From contig JAIYAP010000071.1 in assembly GCA_027488935.1 (NCBI GenBank), positions 1 to 64,000 on the forward strand: a stretch of DNA of 64,000 nucleotides, read 5' to 3'. Shown piece after piece: positions 1-8,958 of this stretch (position 1 is the first letter of the stretch; each line of letters begins with the position of its first letter). The notes beneath the pieces were generated by a model that saw only the letters and a program-made list of their open reading frames with translations, was not told the origin of the DNA and did no database searches. Both the position numbers and the translations under genes were made by a program. The stretch is from Saprospiraceae bacterium (GTDB lineage: Bacteria; Bacteroidota; Bacteroidia; Chitinophagales; Saprospiraceae).

Positions 1-24
1 AAATCAATAAATCATTGGGCAACG

Positions 25-222
25 CGACGACCTCGGATGAGGTCGAACATTTGTAGAAAAGATACAATGTCCGAACCCACGCACGACTTCGGAGAAGTCA
101 TGCATTTGTAGAAAACATACAAAGACCGAACCCACGCACGACTTCGGAGAAGTCATGCATTTGTAGAAAACATACAAAGACCGAACCCGCTCACGACTTC
201 GGAGAAGTCATGCATTTGTAGG
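25..222. repeat. Tandem 55-bp hairpin-bearing repeats (about 3.6 copies)
   Basis: Units begin near 25, 81, 136 and 191 with a 55-56 bp period; the last is cut to about 32 bp. Units 2 and 3 differ at a single base. Each unit holds a short inverted repeat (GACTTC, 3-nt loop, GAAGTC in units 2-4) followed by a shared CATTTGTAG. In the divergent first unit the stem is GACCTC/GAGGTC, so one pair changed on both sides and pairing was kept. No open frame uses the array. It lies downstream of the minus-strand gene ending at 286. The function is unknown: it could be a structured RNA, a protein-binding array or an intergenic repeat family. Confidence 0.8.
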
Positions 223-239
223 TCTCAAAAAAGAACAGT

Positions 240-278
240 GTCATCCCGAATTTAGTTTTCACCAAAATTCGGGATGAC
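240..278 (-). terminator. Palindromic hairpin after the first T9SS gene
   Basis: A perfect 14-bp inverted repeat (240-253 with 265-278) has an 11-nt loop and sits 7 bases beyond the stop codon of the minus-strand gene. On the minus strand a T-rich run follows a few bases later, so it probably works as a terminator. Its right arm is nearly identical to the right arm of the palindrome at 8057-8110, so the two may belong to one dispersed repeat family. Confidence 0.65.
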
Positions 279-285
279 GCAGGTT

Positions 286-1683
286 TTAATTAGATATCAA
301 AACCTTTGCAGGTGCAATGGGCAAGCCCGGAAAAGCCAGCCAATAAGCACCCGGCGCCAATTGATCAATATTCATCTTTACCTGATTAAGGCCTGGCGTG
401 AGGAGCATCGAATTTTCCTGCACCACCCGGCCCAGTACATCGATCCACTGTGCGCGCACCGTTTGTTCGGAGGATACCTGCAGTTGCACCACCACCCTTT
501 CAGTTGCTGGATTCGGATATAGCAATACCTTATCTTGTAGCGTGGCAATATCGGCAGAATCTTCATCGCGGAAAATATTTCCAGCCGAACGATAGAAAAA
601 AGTATTCATGCCCTGCGCTGCCAGGGTGCCTCCTGTGGCTACGTAATAGCCGCCAAACTTGTGCATGACCGGCGTAACATTATAACCCGTAATACCCAAA
701 TCGAGGGAATCAAGCACGATTCCCTGCAAGTTGAGGCGATATACTTTACTATTGCCCGATTCGGCACCCGCAAACAGGATATTTTTCGAATTGGGCAAAT
801 AGGTACAGGAAAAACCCTCGCTGTAGTCAAACCCTGTATCCTTATCATTGTAAAAATTTGTCCAGTGCACCTGACCCGATTCGTCCCATAACGCGGCATA
901 ATAAGCAGAGTACAAGGTGGTTACCTGATCGCTGTACACATTGCCCGCCAGTACAAACTGACCGTTGGCGGTAGGTACCAGGTCATTTACAGCGAAAAAT
1001 GAATATCCTTCGCCAAATTTATAATTAGGGTCGTCGATCACCTTATTCCATATCGTCAGACCATTTGAAGTTCGAATTTTTGAAACGCTGTTGCCTGCTA
1101 ACACCAAAAAAGCACCACCACCCTGGGTAATGTACATGCGTTTGGGGGTAGAGGCTGGATAGTTGTTTTTCCAGACAATATCTCCATTTTCCGAAAGGCG
1201 CATCGCCACCAGGCCGCCCAAAGTGGGTGCCGGACCGACCACGATATACCCGCCTTCTGGTAAAGGAGCAATGTCGGAGAAGTAAGCAACGCCGGTAATT
1301 TTTTTGCTCCAAAGTTCCGTTCCTGCAGGGTTTAGTCGCAGCAAATAGCCTTGGTTGGCACTTCCAGCCGCCAAAAGCCAGCCGCCATCAGGCATTTGAA
1401 GTACCCCGCGTCCCATCGACTCAGAGGTAGTTGCCGTACCATAATATTTCAGGCTCAGTTGATTGCCCAATTGATCGACCTGAAGCATAAACAGGTCTTG
1501 CAGAGAGGTACTGTTGTTTTGGAATCCGAAACCAAACAAGGTGTAGCCGGATGCCCCGGGAAACACGGCGCGCCCTACATCATATCCGCTTGAAACCGGA
1601 TAGTTTTTTTGAATAATGCCGGTGCTTTGCGCCGATAAAAACAAAGGGAAAAGTGCGAAAAGTAAAAAGTGTTGTTTTTTCAT
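286..1683 (-). CDS. Secreted beta-propeller-like protein with T9SS type A sorting domain
   Basis: This 465-residue protein has an N-terminal signal peptide (about residues 1-19, ending LSAQ). The body consists of repeated strands of the kind W-x-K and D-G-G-x-L/Y-I-V-x-G, typical of propeller-like secreted Bacteroidota proteins. The last 75-80 residues form a type A T9SS sorting domain, starting with LYPNPATE and ending with a G-A-Y-W-L motif. It should cross the inner membrane by Sec and the outer membrane by T9SS, then be released or anchored at the surface. The ATG at 1683 sits directly before the signal peptide. The gene at 25224 has a similar architecture. The biochemical role is not evident. 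Confidence 0.85.
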   Translation of the reverse strand: MKKQHFLLFALFPLFLSAQSTGIIQKNYPVSSGYDVGRAVFPGASGYTLFGFGFQNNSTSLQDLFMLQVDQLGNQLSLKYYGTATTSESMGRGVLQMPDGGWLLAAGSANQGYLLRLNPAGTELWSKKITGVAYFSDIAPLPEGGYIVVGPAPTLGGLVAMRLSENGDIVWKNNYPASTPKRMYITQGGGAFLVLAGNSVSKIRTSNGLTIWNKVIDDPNYKFGEGYSFFAVNDLVPTANGQFVLAGNVYSDQVTTLYSAYYAALWDESGQVHWTNFYNDKDTGFDYSEGFSCTYLPNSKNILFAGAESGNSKVYRLNLQGIVLDSLDLGITGYNVTPVMHKFGGYYVATGGTLAAQGMNTFFYRSAGNIFRDEDSADIATLQDKVLLYPNPATERVVVQLQVSSEQTVRAQWIDVLGRVVQENSMLLTPGLNQVKMNIDQLAPGAYWLAFPGLPIAPAKVLISN

Positions 1684-1942
1684 TGGGTGTTATTTTTAAA
1701 TAGACTTGTTGCGGTCGGGAGTAAAACGACAAAAAAAGTCTGATACAGAATTTGCTTTAAAATTAAGGGAATCGATACCTTAGTTAAAATTTAAATAGCT
1801 TTTTGTCGGACGTATGTCTAATAGACTGGTTGCGGAAGACATTAAAATATAGCAAATAGCATACAAAACACCATATTAGCGTCCGCCAAAAAATAAGTTT
1901 GCCGTAACATTACCTTTATCCTAAAATTTTAAAAATCGCATA

Positions 1943-2629
1943 ATGAAAATTTTTACATCCCTATTACTTGCCTTGTTCGCTTTCGCCCAGCTAGCTTTCG
2001 CGCAGGCGACCTTTTCCCTGACACCGCAAAATGTGAGTGTGGTGGTAGCAGATTCGACCAAAGACGCTGAAGCAATCAACACCATCCAGAACCTTCAGAA
2101 CGTTTCAAAAACAATTCGCTGGACCCGTACGGTCATTTGTATTGATCCGAACAACGGTTTGACACAAATTTGTGATTTGGTAACCTGCTATTTTGCGACG
2201 GTTTCTACGCGGACATTTACCCTGGCGGCTTCGGCAAGCGGCCCGATCATCACGCACTTTCTGAAAGACGCTGGCGTACCTGGTTCGGCCATTATCGCAC
2301 TGCACTTTGAAAATGTAGCCAATCCGGCGGATAGTGTTACCAGTATTTATACCTTCAATGCCTGTGGTTTTTCTGGCACAACGGAGCAACTTCCTGAAGC
2401 AAACGTAGCGTTGTTTCCGAATCCGGTTGCTGAATATTTTACCCTACAAAACGCCGATGCCGTGGCAAATATCCGTGTTTACGCAACGGATGGACGGCAG
2501 GTTGCCAATTTCACAGCAACCCCGGGCGCGCAATATTCACTCACAGCCTTGGCAGCCGGTAACTATTATGTTGCGCTCTTAGATCAGTACCAGCGGGTGT
2601 TCCAGGCGCTGCAAATTGAGAAGCGATAA
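1943..2629 (+). CDS. Small secreted protein with T9SS type A sorting domain
   Basis: A 228-residue protein with a clear signal peptide (about residues 1-21, ending AFAQ). A compact body of roughly 130 residues contains several cysteines (around 66, 76, 81 and 142). The last 75 residues are a T9SS type A sorting domain (FPNPVAEYF, then G-N-Y-Y-V-A). The body is not recognised; its alternating hydrophobic pattern suggests an all-beta fold. It is divergent from the gene ending at 286. A TAccTTTa element at 1911-1918 could be a -7 box, but no -33 TTTG lies at the usual distance. A strong hairpin follows the stop codon. Confidence 0.8.
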   Translation: MKIFTSLLLALFAFAQLAFAQATFSLTPQNVSVVVADSTKDAEAINTIQNLQNVSKTIRWTRTVICIDPNNGLTQICDLVTCYFATVSTRTFTLAASASGPIITHFLKDAGVPGSAIIALHFENVANPADSVTSIYTFNACGFSGTTEQLPEANVALFPNPVAEYFTLQNADAVANIRVYATDGRQVANFTATPGAQYSLTALAAGNYYVALLDQYQRVFQALQIEKR

Positions 2630-2630
2630 C

Positions 2631-2670
2631 GATAAGGTCGGAAGCGGTTCCCGACGCTTCCGACCTTGTC
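2631..2670 (+). terminator. Hairpin terminator after the small T9SS gene
   Basis: A 13-bp perfect stem (2634-2646 with 2655-2667) has an 8-nt loop and can be extended to 16 bp with one G-T pair. It begins 2 bases after the stop codon. The T tract is weak, so termination efficiency is uncertain. Confidence 0.6.
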
Positions 2671-2820
2671 ATTTACCGTAAGCAGATACCCAACAGTCGA
2701 GAATTTAAAAGCAACTTATACGCAACTGCATAGGATTCGCAACAATTTCGCCAATTTTGCGTCCTTATTCGCTGCAAGGTGTTTTAAAAGTTGAACCTTG
2801 CACTTCGATATTTCCACAAT

Positions 2821-4920
2821 ATGGCCAATTTATCCTTTCAATACCCGGCATGGTTCCTGATCCTTTGTGTTTTACTGGGTCTGGGTTATGCATTATTGCT
2901 TTATTTCCGCGATACCACTTTTCAAGAACGCGCACCGCGCCTTCCCCTGTTGCTTGGGATCATGCGCTGGCTCACCGTTACGATCCTGAGCGCTTTGTTG
3001 TTATCCCCCCTGCTGAAATCGATCATAACCGACACGAAAAAGCCGGTTATCGTACTGGCACAAGACCAATCTGAAAGCATCGGGGCAACCTTGCAAGGGC
3101 CTGCACTCGAACAATACAAGCAAGACTGGCAATCGCTGCGCACGGCACTGGAAGAAAACTATGAGGTACACGAACTAGCCTTGGGCGACGATGTACGCGA
3201 AGGGGTAGATTTTAGTTTTCAAGATAAGGTGAGCAATCTTTCGCAGGCAATGCAATCCATTTACGATATGTATGGCACCCAAAATCTGGGGGCTGTCGTC
3301 ATCGCATCCGATGGTATTTACAACGAAGGCAGCAACCCGGCTTACAGCGGAGCACAACTTACCGCCCCCGTTTATACCATTGCCCTGGGGGATACCGTAC
3401 CCAAAAAAGACCTGTTGATCAAGCGGGTTTTCAACAATAAAATTGCCTATTTGGGGGATAAGTTCACCGTACAAATTGATGTTAGTGCGACCAATTGTGC
3501 CGGTGCGACTTCTGTTCTAACCGTTGGGAAAGTGTCGGGCGACCAAACGCGCATGTTGCAATCCATTCCGGTAAATATCACCAACAACGACTTTTTTGCC
3601 ACCAAAGAAGTGGTAATTGAAGCCGATCAGGCGGGCGTGGCGCAATACGTCGTGCGCCTTGCGAACATTCCAGGAGAGGCTTCCACCGTCAACAATAAAA
3701 AAGAACTGTTTATTGACGTGTTAGATGCCCGTCAAAAAATCCTGTTTTTGGCTAATAGTCCGAACCCCGACCTCAGCGCCCTGCGACAAACCCTGGAGTC
3801 GAATAAAAACTACCAGGTTTTTCTGTCTTATATTACCGATCCTGGGCTGGATGTAACGAAATATGATTTTGTAGTGCTGCACAATTTGCCTTCGGTAAGC
3901 AATGATATTTCGGGAATCCTAAAAACGATGAATGAAAAGCGCATTCCACGCCTGTTCATTGCGGGTTTACAAACGGGCTTTACCAGTCTTTCGAAAGAAC
4001 AAGGGCTTGTTAATATCCAAAATGTAAGCCAGCAAACCGACGATGTGCAAGGCAAGGTTTCGCCACAATTTGCTGCCTTTGCGCTTGATCCGAGGGTCAG
4101 TGAAGAATTGCCCAAATTCAATCCCGTTACATCGGCATTTGGAAGTTTTGGTGCAACCGCACAGGCACAGGTAATCTTATGGAAACGCATCGGCATGGTG
4201 GATACCGACCAACCTTTGCTGGCAGTAGGCGAAACAAATGGGGTCAAAACCGGCATATTCGTCGGAGAAGGTTTGTGGAAATGGCGCCTGTTTGATTTCC
4301 TCCAGCACAACAACCACGAAATATTTGACGATTTAATCGGCAAAACCGTGCAATACCTTTCCCTTAAAGCGGATAAACGCAAATTCCGGATCAACCTGGA
4401 TAAAAGTATTTTTGATGAAAATGAAGCCGTTACGTTTGGCGCAGAATTGTACAACGACAATTACGAACTGACCAATGAACCGGACATCAACATCGTGGTG
4501 CGCAACAAGGATGGAAAGGATTTTAATTATAATTTTAATAAACTCGGCAAGGCATACACGCTGAATGCAGGCATTTTACCTACTGGAAACTACACCTTCA
4601 AAGCCAATACGAACTTCAACGGGCAGGCCCTGAGTTTTGAAGGCAAATTCAGTGTGCGCCCAATTGAATTGGAATTGTTTGAAACCACCGCAAATCATGC
4701 CGTATTGCGCCAATTAAGCAGTCAATATGGCGGGGAAACGGTATTTTCGAATCAACTTTCCAGCATCGGTGAAAAAATAAAAGCCAATCAAACCGTAAAA
4801 CCTGTTATTTACCAAACAACCAAAACGAATCCATTAATCAACCTGAAATGGATCTTTGCATTGCTGGCAGGTTTGCTGGCAGCCGAATGGTTCCTAAGGC
4901 GTTATTATGGCGCCTATTGA
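2821..4920 (+). CDS. VWA-like inner-membrane protein
   Basis: Read from the ATG at 2821, this is about 699 residues; an upstream in-frame TTG at 2791 would add ten. Two membrane segments (about residues 8-30 and 40-60) are followed by a periplasmic region. That region begins with a VWA-like strand containing D-Q-S-E-S, a match to the metal-site pattern DxSxS, and then ASDG. Extended beta-sandwich-like sequence follows, and a last membrane helix (about 675-695) ends with R-R-Y. The layout resembles BatA-like and other VWA membrane proteins common in Bacteroidota, but the partner genes of a bat operon are absent. Its stop is 18 bases before the RND pump start. The function is unknown; a role in envelope assembly or homeostasis is inference. 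Confidence 0.7.
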   Translation: MANLSFQYPAWFLILCVLLGLGYALLLYFRDTTFQERAPRLPLLLGIMRWLTVTILSALLLSPLLKSIITDTKKPVIVLAQDQSESIGATLQGPALEQYKQDWQSLRTALEENYEVHELALGDDVREGVDFSFQDKVSNLSQAMQSIYDMYGTQNLGAVVIASDGIYNEGSNPAYSGAQLTAPVYTIALGDTVPKKDLLIKRVFNNKIAYLGDKFTVQIDVSATNCAGATSVLTVGKVSGDQTRMLQSIPVNITNNDFFATKEVVIEADQAGVAQYVVRLANIPGEASTVNNKKELFIDVLDARQKILFLANSPNPDLSALRQTLESNKNYQVFLSYITDPGLDVTKYDFVVLHNLPSVSNDISGILKTMNEKRIPRLFIAGLQTGFTSLSKEQGLVNIQNVSQQTDDVQGKVSPQFAAFALDPRVSEELPKFNPVTSAFGSFGATAQAQVILWKRIGMVDTDQPLLAVGETNGVKTGIFVGEGLWKWRLFDFLQHNNHEIFDDLIGKTVQYLSLKADKRKFRINLDKSIFDENEAVTFGAELYNDNYELTNEPDINIVVRNKDGKDFNYNFNKLGKAYTLNAGILPTGNYTFKANTNFNGQALSFEGKFSVRPIELELFETTANHAVLRQLSSQYGGETVFSNQLSSIGEKIKANQTVKPVIYQTTKTNPLINLKWIFALLAGLLAAEWFLRRYYGAY

Positions 4921-4927
4921 TTTTGAT

Positions 4928-4935
4928 TACCTTTG
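4928..4935 (+). promoter_or_regulatory. -7 promoter element TAccTTTG just before the RND gene
   Basis: The exact Bacteroidota -7 consensus TAnnTTTG ends 3 bases before the likely ATG at 4939. If used, transcription would begin at or inside the start codon and give a leaderless message. I find no good -33 TTTG at 19-21 bases, so read-through from the upstream gene is the alternative. Confidence 0.45.
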
Positions 4936-4938
4936 TGT

Positions 4939-7900
4939 ATGAATCTTACTGCGCTTTCCATCCGCCGCCCCTCGCTGATTATTGTGGTTTTTGCTGTGTT
5001 GACCTTCATGGGGGTGGCGAGCTATTATCGCTTGCCCATTGAATTGGTGCCCAAATTCAACCCACCCATCATAACCATTATTACGGTTTATCCCGGCGCA
5101 TCACCCTCCGAAGTTGAAAATGCAGTCAGCAAACCTATTGAAGATGCCATTTCTTCCTTGGAAGGGATCGATCAAATTCAAATCAGCTCCAACGAAAACA
5201 CCTCCTTTGTGGTCGTCGAAATGGATCAGGCGGTGGACATTGATAAGACCGTCCAAGAGCTTACTCGCAAAATCAACCAAATTCAGGCGACTTTCCCGAA
5301 AGAAGTACGCACGCCGGTGGTCAATAAATTTGCACTCGACGAATTACCCATTGTACGCTTAGGAACTTCAGCCAATATTACCGGGACCGCTTTTACGGAT
5401 TTGATCAAAAACCGCGTACTGCCTGATATTGCACAAGTAAAAGGTGTGGCGCAGGTGAATATCCTGGGTGGTGAAGAGCGCGAAATTAAAATCAACATCA
5501 ACAGTGAACGCCTGGAACAGTACGGCCTTTCGCTGCTTCAGGTTTCGCAGGCCATTCAAATGGCCAACCTCGATTTTCCTACGGGTAAAGTAACCGATGC
5601 CGCCGGCCAAATGCGCATTCGACTGGCCGGGAAATTCCATAGCCTCGATGAAATTCGCAACCTGGTCATTGGCAAAAGTCGGTTTGGTTCTTCTATTTAT
5701 ATCCGGGATATTGCCGAGGTACAAGACGGCGCGCGTGATCAGGAAGTAATTTGCCGTACCGATGGGCGGCCCTCCCTGGGTATTACCGTTCGGAAACAGA
5801 GCGATGCCAATGCCGTTGAAATGGCCGATTTGGTGATTAAAAAAGTACAGGAACTCGAAAAACGGTACGCCAAAGAAGGCCTCAAATTTCAGGTTGTAGC
5901 CAATAGCAGTAAATTTACCAAACGCGCCACCGATGCCGTAATTCATGATTTGTTTACGGCCGTTTTGCTGGTTGGTCTGGTTATGTTGCTGTTTTTACAC
6001 AGTTTGCGCAACGCTGCCATTGTCTTGGTGTCTATCCCGACTTCGATTGTAAGCACCTTTGTGATGATGCAGTTGTTCGGCTACTCGCTCAACCTGATGT
6101 CGTTGCTGGGTTTGTCGCTCGCCATTGGTATTTTGGTCGATGACGCAATTGTCGTGATTGAAAACATTTATCGGCACCTGGAAATGGGGAAAAACAGGGT
6201 GCAAGCCAGTTACGATGGCCGGATGGAAATTGGTTTTACAGCCATTAGTATCACCCTTATTGATGTGGTTATCTTTTTGCCCATCATTTTCACCGTAGGG
6301 ATTGTACCAAACTTGTTACGGCAGTTTTGCATGACGGTGTTGACTTCCACCCTGATGTCGTTGTTTGTTTCCTTTACCCTGGTTCCCTGGCTTACCTCGC
6401 GTTTGGCAAAAGCACACCGGTTTAAAGGAAAATCTATGGTGGGCCGCATGGTTTTACAATTTGAAGCCTTTTTGGAATGGCTGGCAGAAGGTTTTGTAAC
6501 TGCCCTGCGTTGGGCCTTGCATAACTGGTGGACACGCATCGCAACCCTTTTGATTGCAACGGGCACTTTTGCGGCCTCTTTTTTACTGGTTTACTTTGGC
6601 TTTATTGGAAATGCCTTTTTTGATCCGGGGGATCGTGGCGAATTTCTGGTACAAGTTGACCTGCCCAAAGATGCATCCTTGACCCAAACAGACGCCGTGT
6701 GCAAATCGGTGGAAGATTGGCTTCGACAACAACCTGATGTGGTGAGCACTTTTACCTCGGTGGGTACCAACAACAAGTCTTTCGGGCTTACGCTTGCGCA
6801 CGTGGGCGAGATTTTGGTGTTTTTACGATCAAAAGACGAAGGTCGTACACAAGCCGCAGACATTTTTGCCCGACAAACCAAAGTAAAACTGGAAGAAGTA
6901 ATCGCCGGGGCCAGAATCAAAACTTCCCCCATTGATATTCTTGGACTTTCTTTTTTGCCCATTGAAATCATGCTCAATGGCCCCAATCTGGATAGTTTAC
7001 TCGTCGCTGCCGATACAATTAAAAAAATAATGGGCCAGGTGCCTGGTTGCGTAGAGGTAGAAAGTTCCGTAGAAGGCGGCAACCCGGAAGTAAAAGTAGA
7101 CGTAAACCGGCAGCGCATGGCCGATTATGGCCTGACAATGGCACAGGTAGGTCTTACCTTACAAACCGCCTTTAGTGGAAATACAGATGCCCGATACCGG
7201 GACGGTGATTATGAATACCCCATTCGAATTGCACTGGACGCCTTTGATCGGCGCAGTGCGGGCGATATCAACCAATTATCCTTTGTAAACCCACTCGGCA
7301 ATACTTTTTACCTCAAACAATTTGCTGAAGTAGCGGAAAGTTCGGCGCCTACCCGATTGGAACGCCGCGACCGACTCCCGTCCTTGTTGTTGAGTGCACA
7401 AGTAATTGGACGACCCAATGGTTCGGTGGGCCGGGATATCAAAAAACAGCTGGATGCGCTTGATTTGCCGACGGGCTCCTATATAAAATACGGCGGCGAC
7501 CTCAAGCGGCAACAACAAGGCATTGGCACCATGGGATTTGCCTTATGGGTTTCGCTGGCCCTGGTTTATCTAATCCTGGTAGCCTTGTATGACAGCTGGG
7601 TGTACCCCTTTGTTGTATTGGTGTCTATTCCTTTGTCTATGATTGGTGCTTTCCTGGCACTGGCGCTGGCGTCGGAAAACCTGACCGTATTTACAGGCCT
7701 CGGCTTGTTGATGTTGATTGGCCTGGTCGGTAAAAATGCCATTTTGGTGGTCGACTTTGCGAACCAATTGAGGGAGGAGGGCTATTCGATGAAAGATGCC
7801 TTATTGCGCGCCACAAAGTTGCGTTTCCGCCCAGTACTGATGACAAACATTGCGATGGTCATTGGACTTTTGCCCCTTGCATTTGCCGAAGGCGCTGGTG

Positions 7901-8058
7901 CGCAATGGAAAAACGGTTTGGCCTGGGCCATTATTGGAGGCCTCAATTCTTCCATGTTTTTATCGCTGATCGTAGTGCCCGTCGTGTACTGGAACTTCGA
8001 AAAGCTGTTGGTTTTGTTGAAATTGGATAAGAAAAAGAAAGTCGACTTAATAGAGTAA
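4939..8058 (+). CDS. RND-family efflux transporter (AcrB/HAE1-like)
   Basis: About 1039 residues, the normal length for an RND pump. Twelve hydrophobic segments are arranged as one N-terminal helix, a large periplasmic domain, six helices (about 335-545), a second periplasmic domain and a final helix group (about 860-1020). The stretch L-A-I-G-I-L-V-D-D-A-I-V-V-I-E-N matches the TM4 region carrying the proton-relay aspartates, and G-K-N-A-I-L-V-V-D-F-A is its second-half counterpart. The start is taken as ATG 4939; a TTG at 4933 is in frame. The usual membrane-fusion and outer-membrane channel genes are not adjacent, so partners must be encoded elsewhere. The substrate cannot be inferred. Confidence 0.93.
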   Translation: MNLTALSIRRPSLIIVVFAVLTFMGVASYYRLPIELVPKFNPPIITIITVYPGASPSEVENAVSKPIEDAISSLEGIDQIQISSNENTSFVVVEMDQAVDIDKTVQELTRKINQIQATFPKEVRTPVVNKFALDELPIVRLGTSANITGTAFTDLIKNRVLPDIAQVKGVAQVNILGGEEREIKININSERLEQYGLSLLQVSQAIQMANLDFPTGKVTDAAGQMRIRLAGKFHSLDEIRNLVIGKSRFGSSIYIRDIAEVQDGARDQEVICRTDGRPSLGITVRKQSDANAVEMADLVIKKVQELEKRYAKEGLKFQVVANSSKFTKRATDAVIHDLFTAVLLVGLVMLLFLHSLRNAAIVLVSIPTSIVSTFVMMQLFGYSLNLMSLLGLSLAIGILVDDAIVVIENIYRHLEMGKNRVQASYDGRMEIGFTAISITLIDVVIFLPIIFTVGIVPNLLRQFCMTVLTSTLMSLFVSFTLVPWLTSRLAKAHRFKGKSMVGRMVLQFEAFLEWLAEGFVTALRWALHNWWTRIATLLIATGTFAASFLLVYFGFIGNAFFDPGDRGEFLVQVDLPKDASLTQTDAVCKSVEDWLRQQPDVVSTFTSVGTNNKSFGLTLAHVGEILVFLRSKDEGRTQAADIFARQTKVKLEEVIAGARIKTSPIDILGLSFLPIEIMLNGPNLDSLLVAADTIKKIMGQVPGCVEVESSVEGGNPEVKVDVNRQRMADYGLTMAQVGLTLQTAFSGNTDARYRDGDYEYPIRIALDAFDRRSAGDINQLSFVNPLGNTFYLKQFAEVAESSAPTRLERRDRLPSLLLSAQVIGRPNGSVGRDIKKQLDALDLPTGSYIKYGGDLKRQQQGIGTMGFALWVSLALVYLILVALYDSWVYPFVVLVSIPLSMIGAFLALALASENLTVFTGLGLLMLIGLVGKNAILVVDFANQLREEGYSMKDALLRATKLRFRPVLMTNIAMVIGLLPLAFAEGAGAQWKNGLAWAIIGGLNSSMFLSLIVVPVVYWNFEKLLVLLKLDKKKKVDLIE

Positions 8059-8110
8059 TATGCGTCATCGCGAATTTTGGTGGAACCCAAAATTCGCGAT
8101 GACGCATATT
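8057..8110. terminator. Perfect 24-bp palindrome, bidirectional terminator between convergent genes
   Basis: The arms 8057-8080 and 8087-8110 are exact reverse complements with a 6-nt loop. The palindrome starts inside the stop codon of the RND gene and ends 18 bases before the stop of the convergent lipoprotein gene, so it can serve both. Compared with 240-278, a CCC/GGG segment has become CGC/GCG in both arms. Confidence 0.75.
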
Positions 8111-8127
8111 ATTGTTGCGGTGGAAGT

Positions 8128-8724
8128 CTACTGGTTAATTGCGATGGTAATAACCCGCGCATCCGGGCTTAATTTGCTCACATCAACCGGCTGGGTAACG
8201 CCTTCAGTGCCCAACACAAAATGCCAACCGTGGAGGCCTTGCGCTAACGTAATCCGGCCTTGACTGTTTACACTGCGCACAGTTAATTCAGGATAGGCTT
8301 TCAACAAATCTTCGAGGCGGCTGCTGATCCCAATGCCTTTATCCGTACGGCAAAGGCTTCCTTCGTACTCAACCCGCTTTACGCGTTTTACGCCTTTAAC
8401 TGTTTCAGGAAATACGCGGATTTGTTCGCCATTGGAAGCGGTACACAGGTATACGGAAACCGTTTCTTTGCCGCGCACAATTTTTTCCTCTGTAAAGCCT
8501 TTTTTGAAACGTTTTCCCAAAGAATCTACTTCGGCGCCGATATTTACCCCCATTAAATACCCGTTGCTTAGGGTACATTCGTAGGCCGTTACCTTGGTTT
8601 TGCTTCTATGCCCGAGCTCAAATTGGCCTTTTTCATCCTCCGTTTTAGGGGTGGCAGGATCATTCTTACATGCCCCGAGCGCAAAAACGATGATACTAAC
8701 CAAAAACCAACAATACTTGATCAT
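8128..8724 (-). CDS. Putative lipoprotein, function unknown
   Basis: A 198-residue protein with a lipoprotein signal (hydrophobic stretch, lipobox L-G-A-C, Cys19). The mature part is soluble and strand-rich. It has one segment beginning N-G-Y-L-M-G-V-N-I-G-A-E-V-D-S-L-G, which looks like an alpha/beta unit, and a later I-G-I-S-S-R-L-E-D-L-L-K-A-Y segment of a similar kind. Such G-x-S-x-x-D-L-L-K-x-Y repeats occur in several small secreted bacterial families, but I cannot name one with confidence. It probably faces the periplasm. It stands alone between convergent and divergent neighbours. Confidence 0.65.
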   Translation of the reverse strand: MIKYCWFLVSIIVFALGACKNDPATPKTEDEKGQFELGHRSKTKVTAYECTLSNGYLMGVNIGAEVDSLGKRFKKGFTEEKIVRGKETVSVYLCTASNGEQIRVFPETVKGVKRVKRVEYEGSLCRTDKGIGISSRLEDLLKAYPELTVRSVNSQGRITLAQGLHGWHFVLGTEGVTQPVDVSKLSPDARVITIAINQ

Positions 8725-8863
8725 GTTTTAAAATGTTTGAACGTTTGAAACGAAAAGGCAAAGAACCAGATTTTTTTAAACATACACTTTGGAATAATCG
8801 GTTTAAATTTCTTCCAGCCCGCGTTTTTAGTCGGATTTATATGTTCTAAAACCCGATCAATTT

Positions 8864-8871
8864 TATCTTTG
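8864..8871 (+). promoter_or_regulatory. -7 promoter element TAtcTTTG for the ABC exporter operon
   Basis: This matches TAnnTTTG and lies 87 bases before the ATPase start codon, giving a leader of about 80 nt. No clear TTTG is seen at 19 bases upstream, so confidence is limited. Confidence 0.4.
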
Positions 8872-8958
8872 GCCGAAAAAAAGTACTACGTCTACTGGAA
8901 AGCACCGACTTTTCGGACACACAACCAATTTGCATTTCTAACACTCCGTCCATAGCCT

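Noticed and set aside
25-222. Possible CRISPR array
   Set aside because: The whole 55-bp unit repeats, including the part that would be a spacer, so there are no variable spacers. No cas gene is present.
1898-1918. TTTG and TAccTTTa as promoter of the T9SS gene at 1943
   Set aside because: Only 9 bases lie between the boxes, too short for a working promoter; the -7 box alone may be real.
4939-8058. Tripartite efflux operon
   Set aside because: No membrane-fusion or TolC-like gene is adjacent to the RND gene, so only the pump is called.
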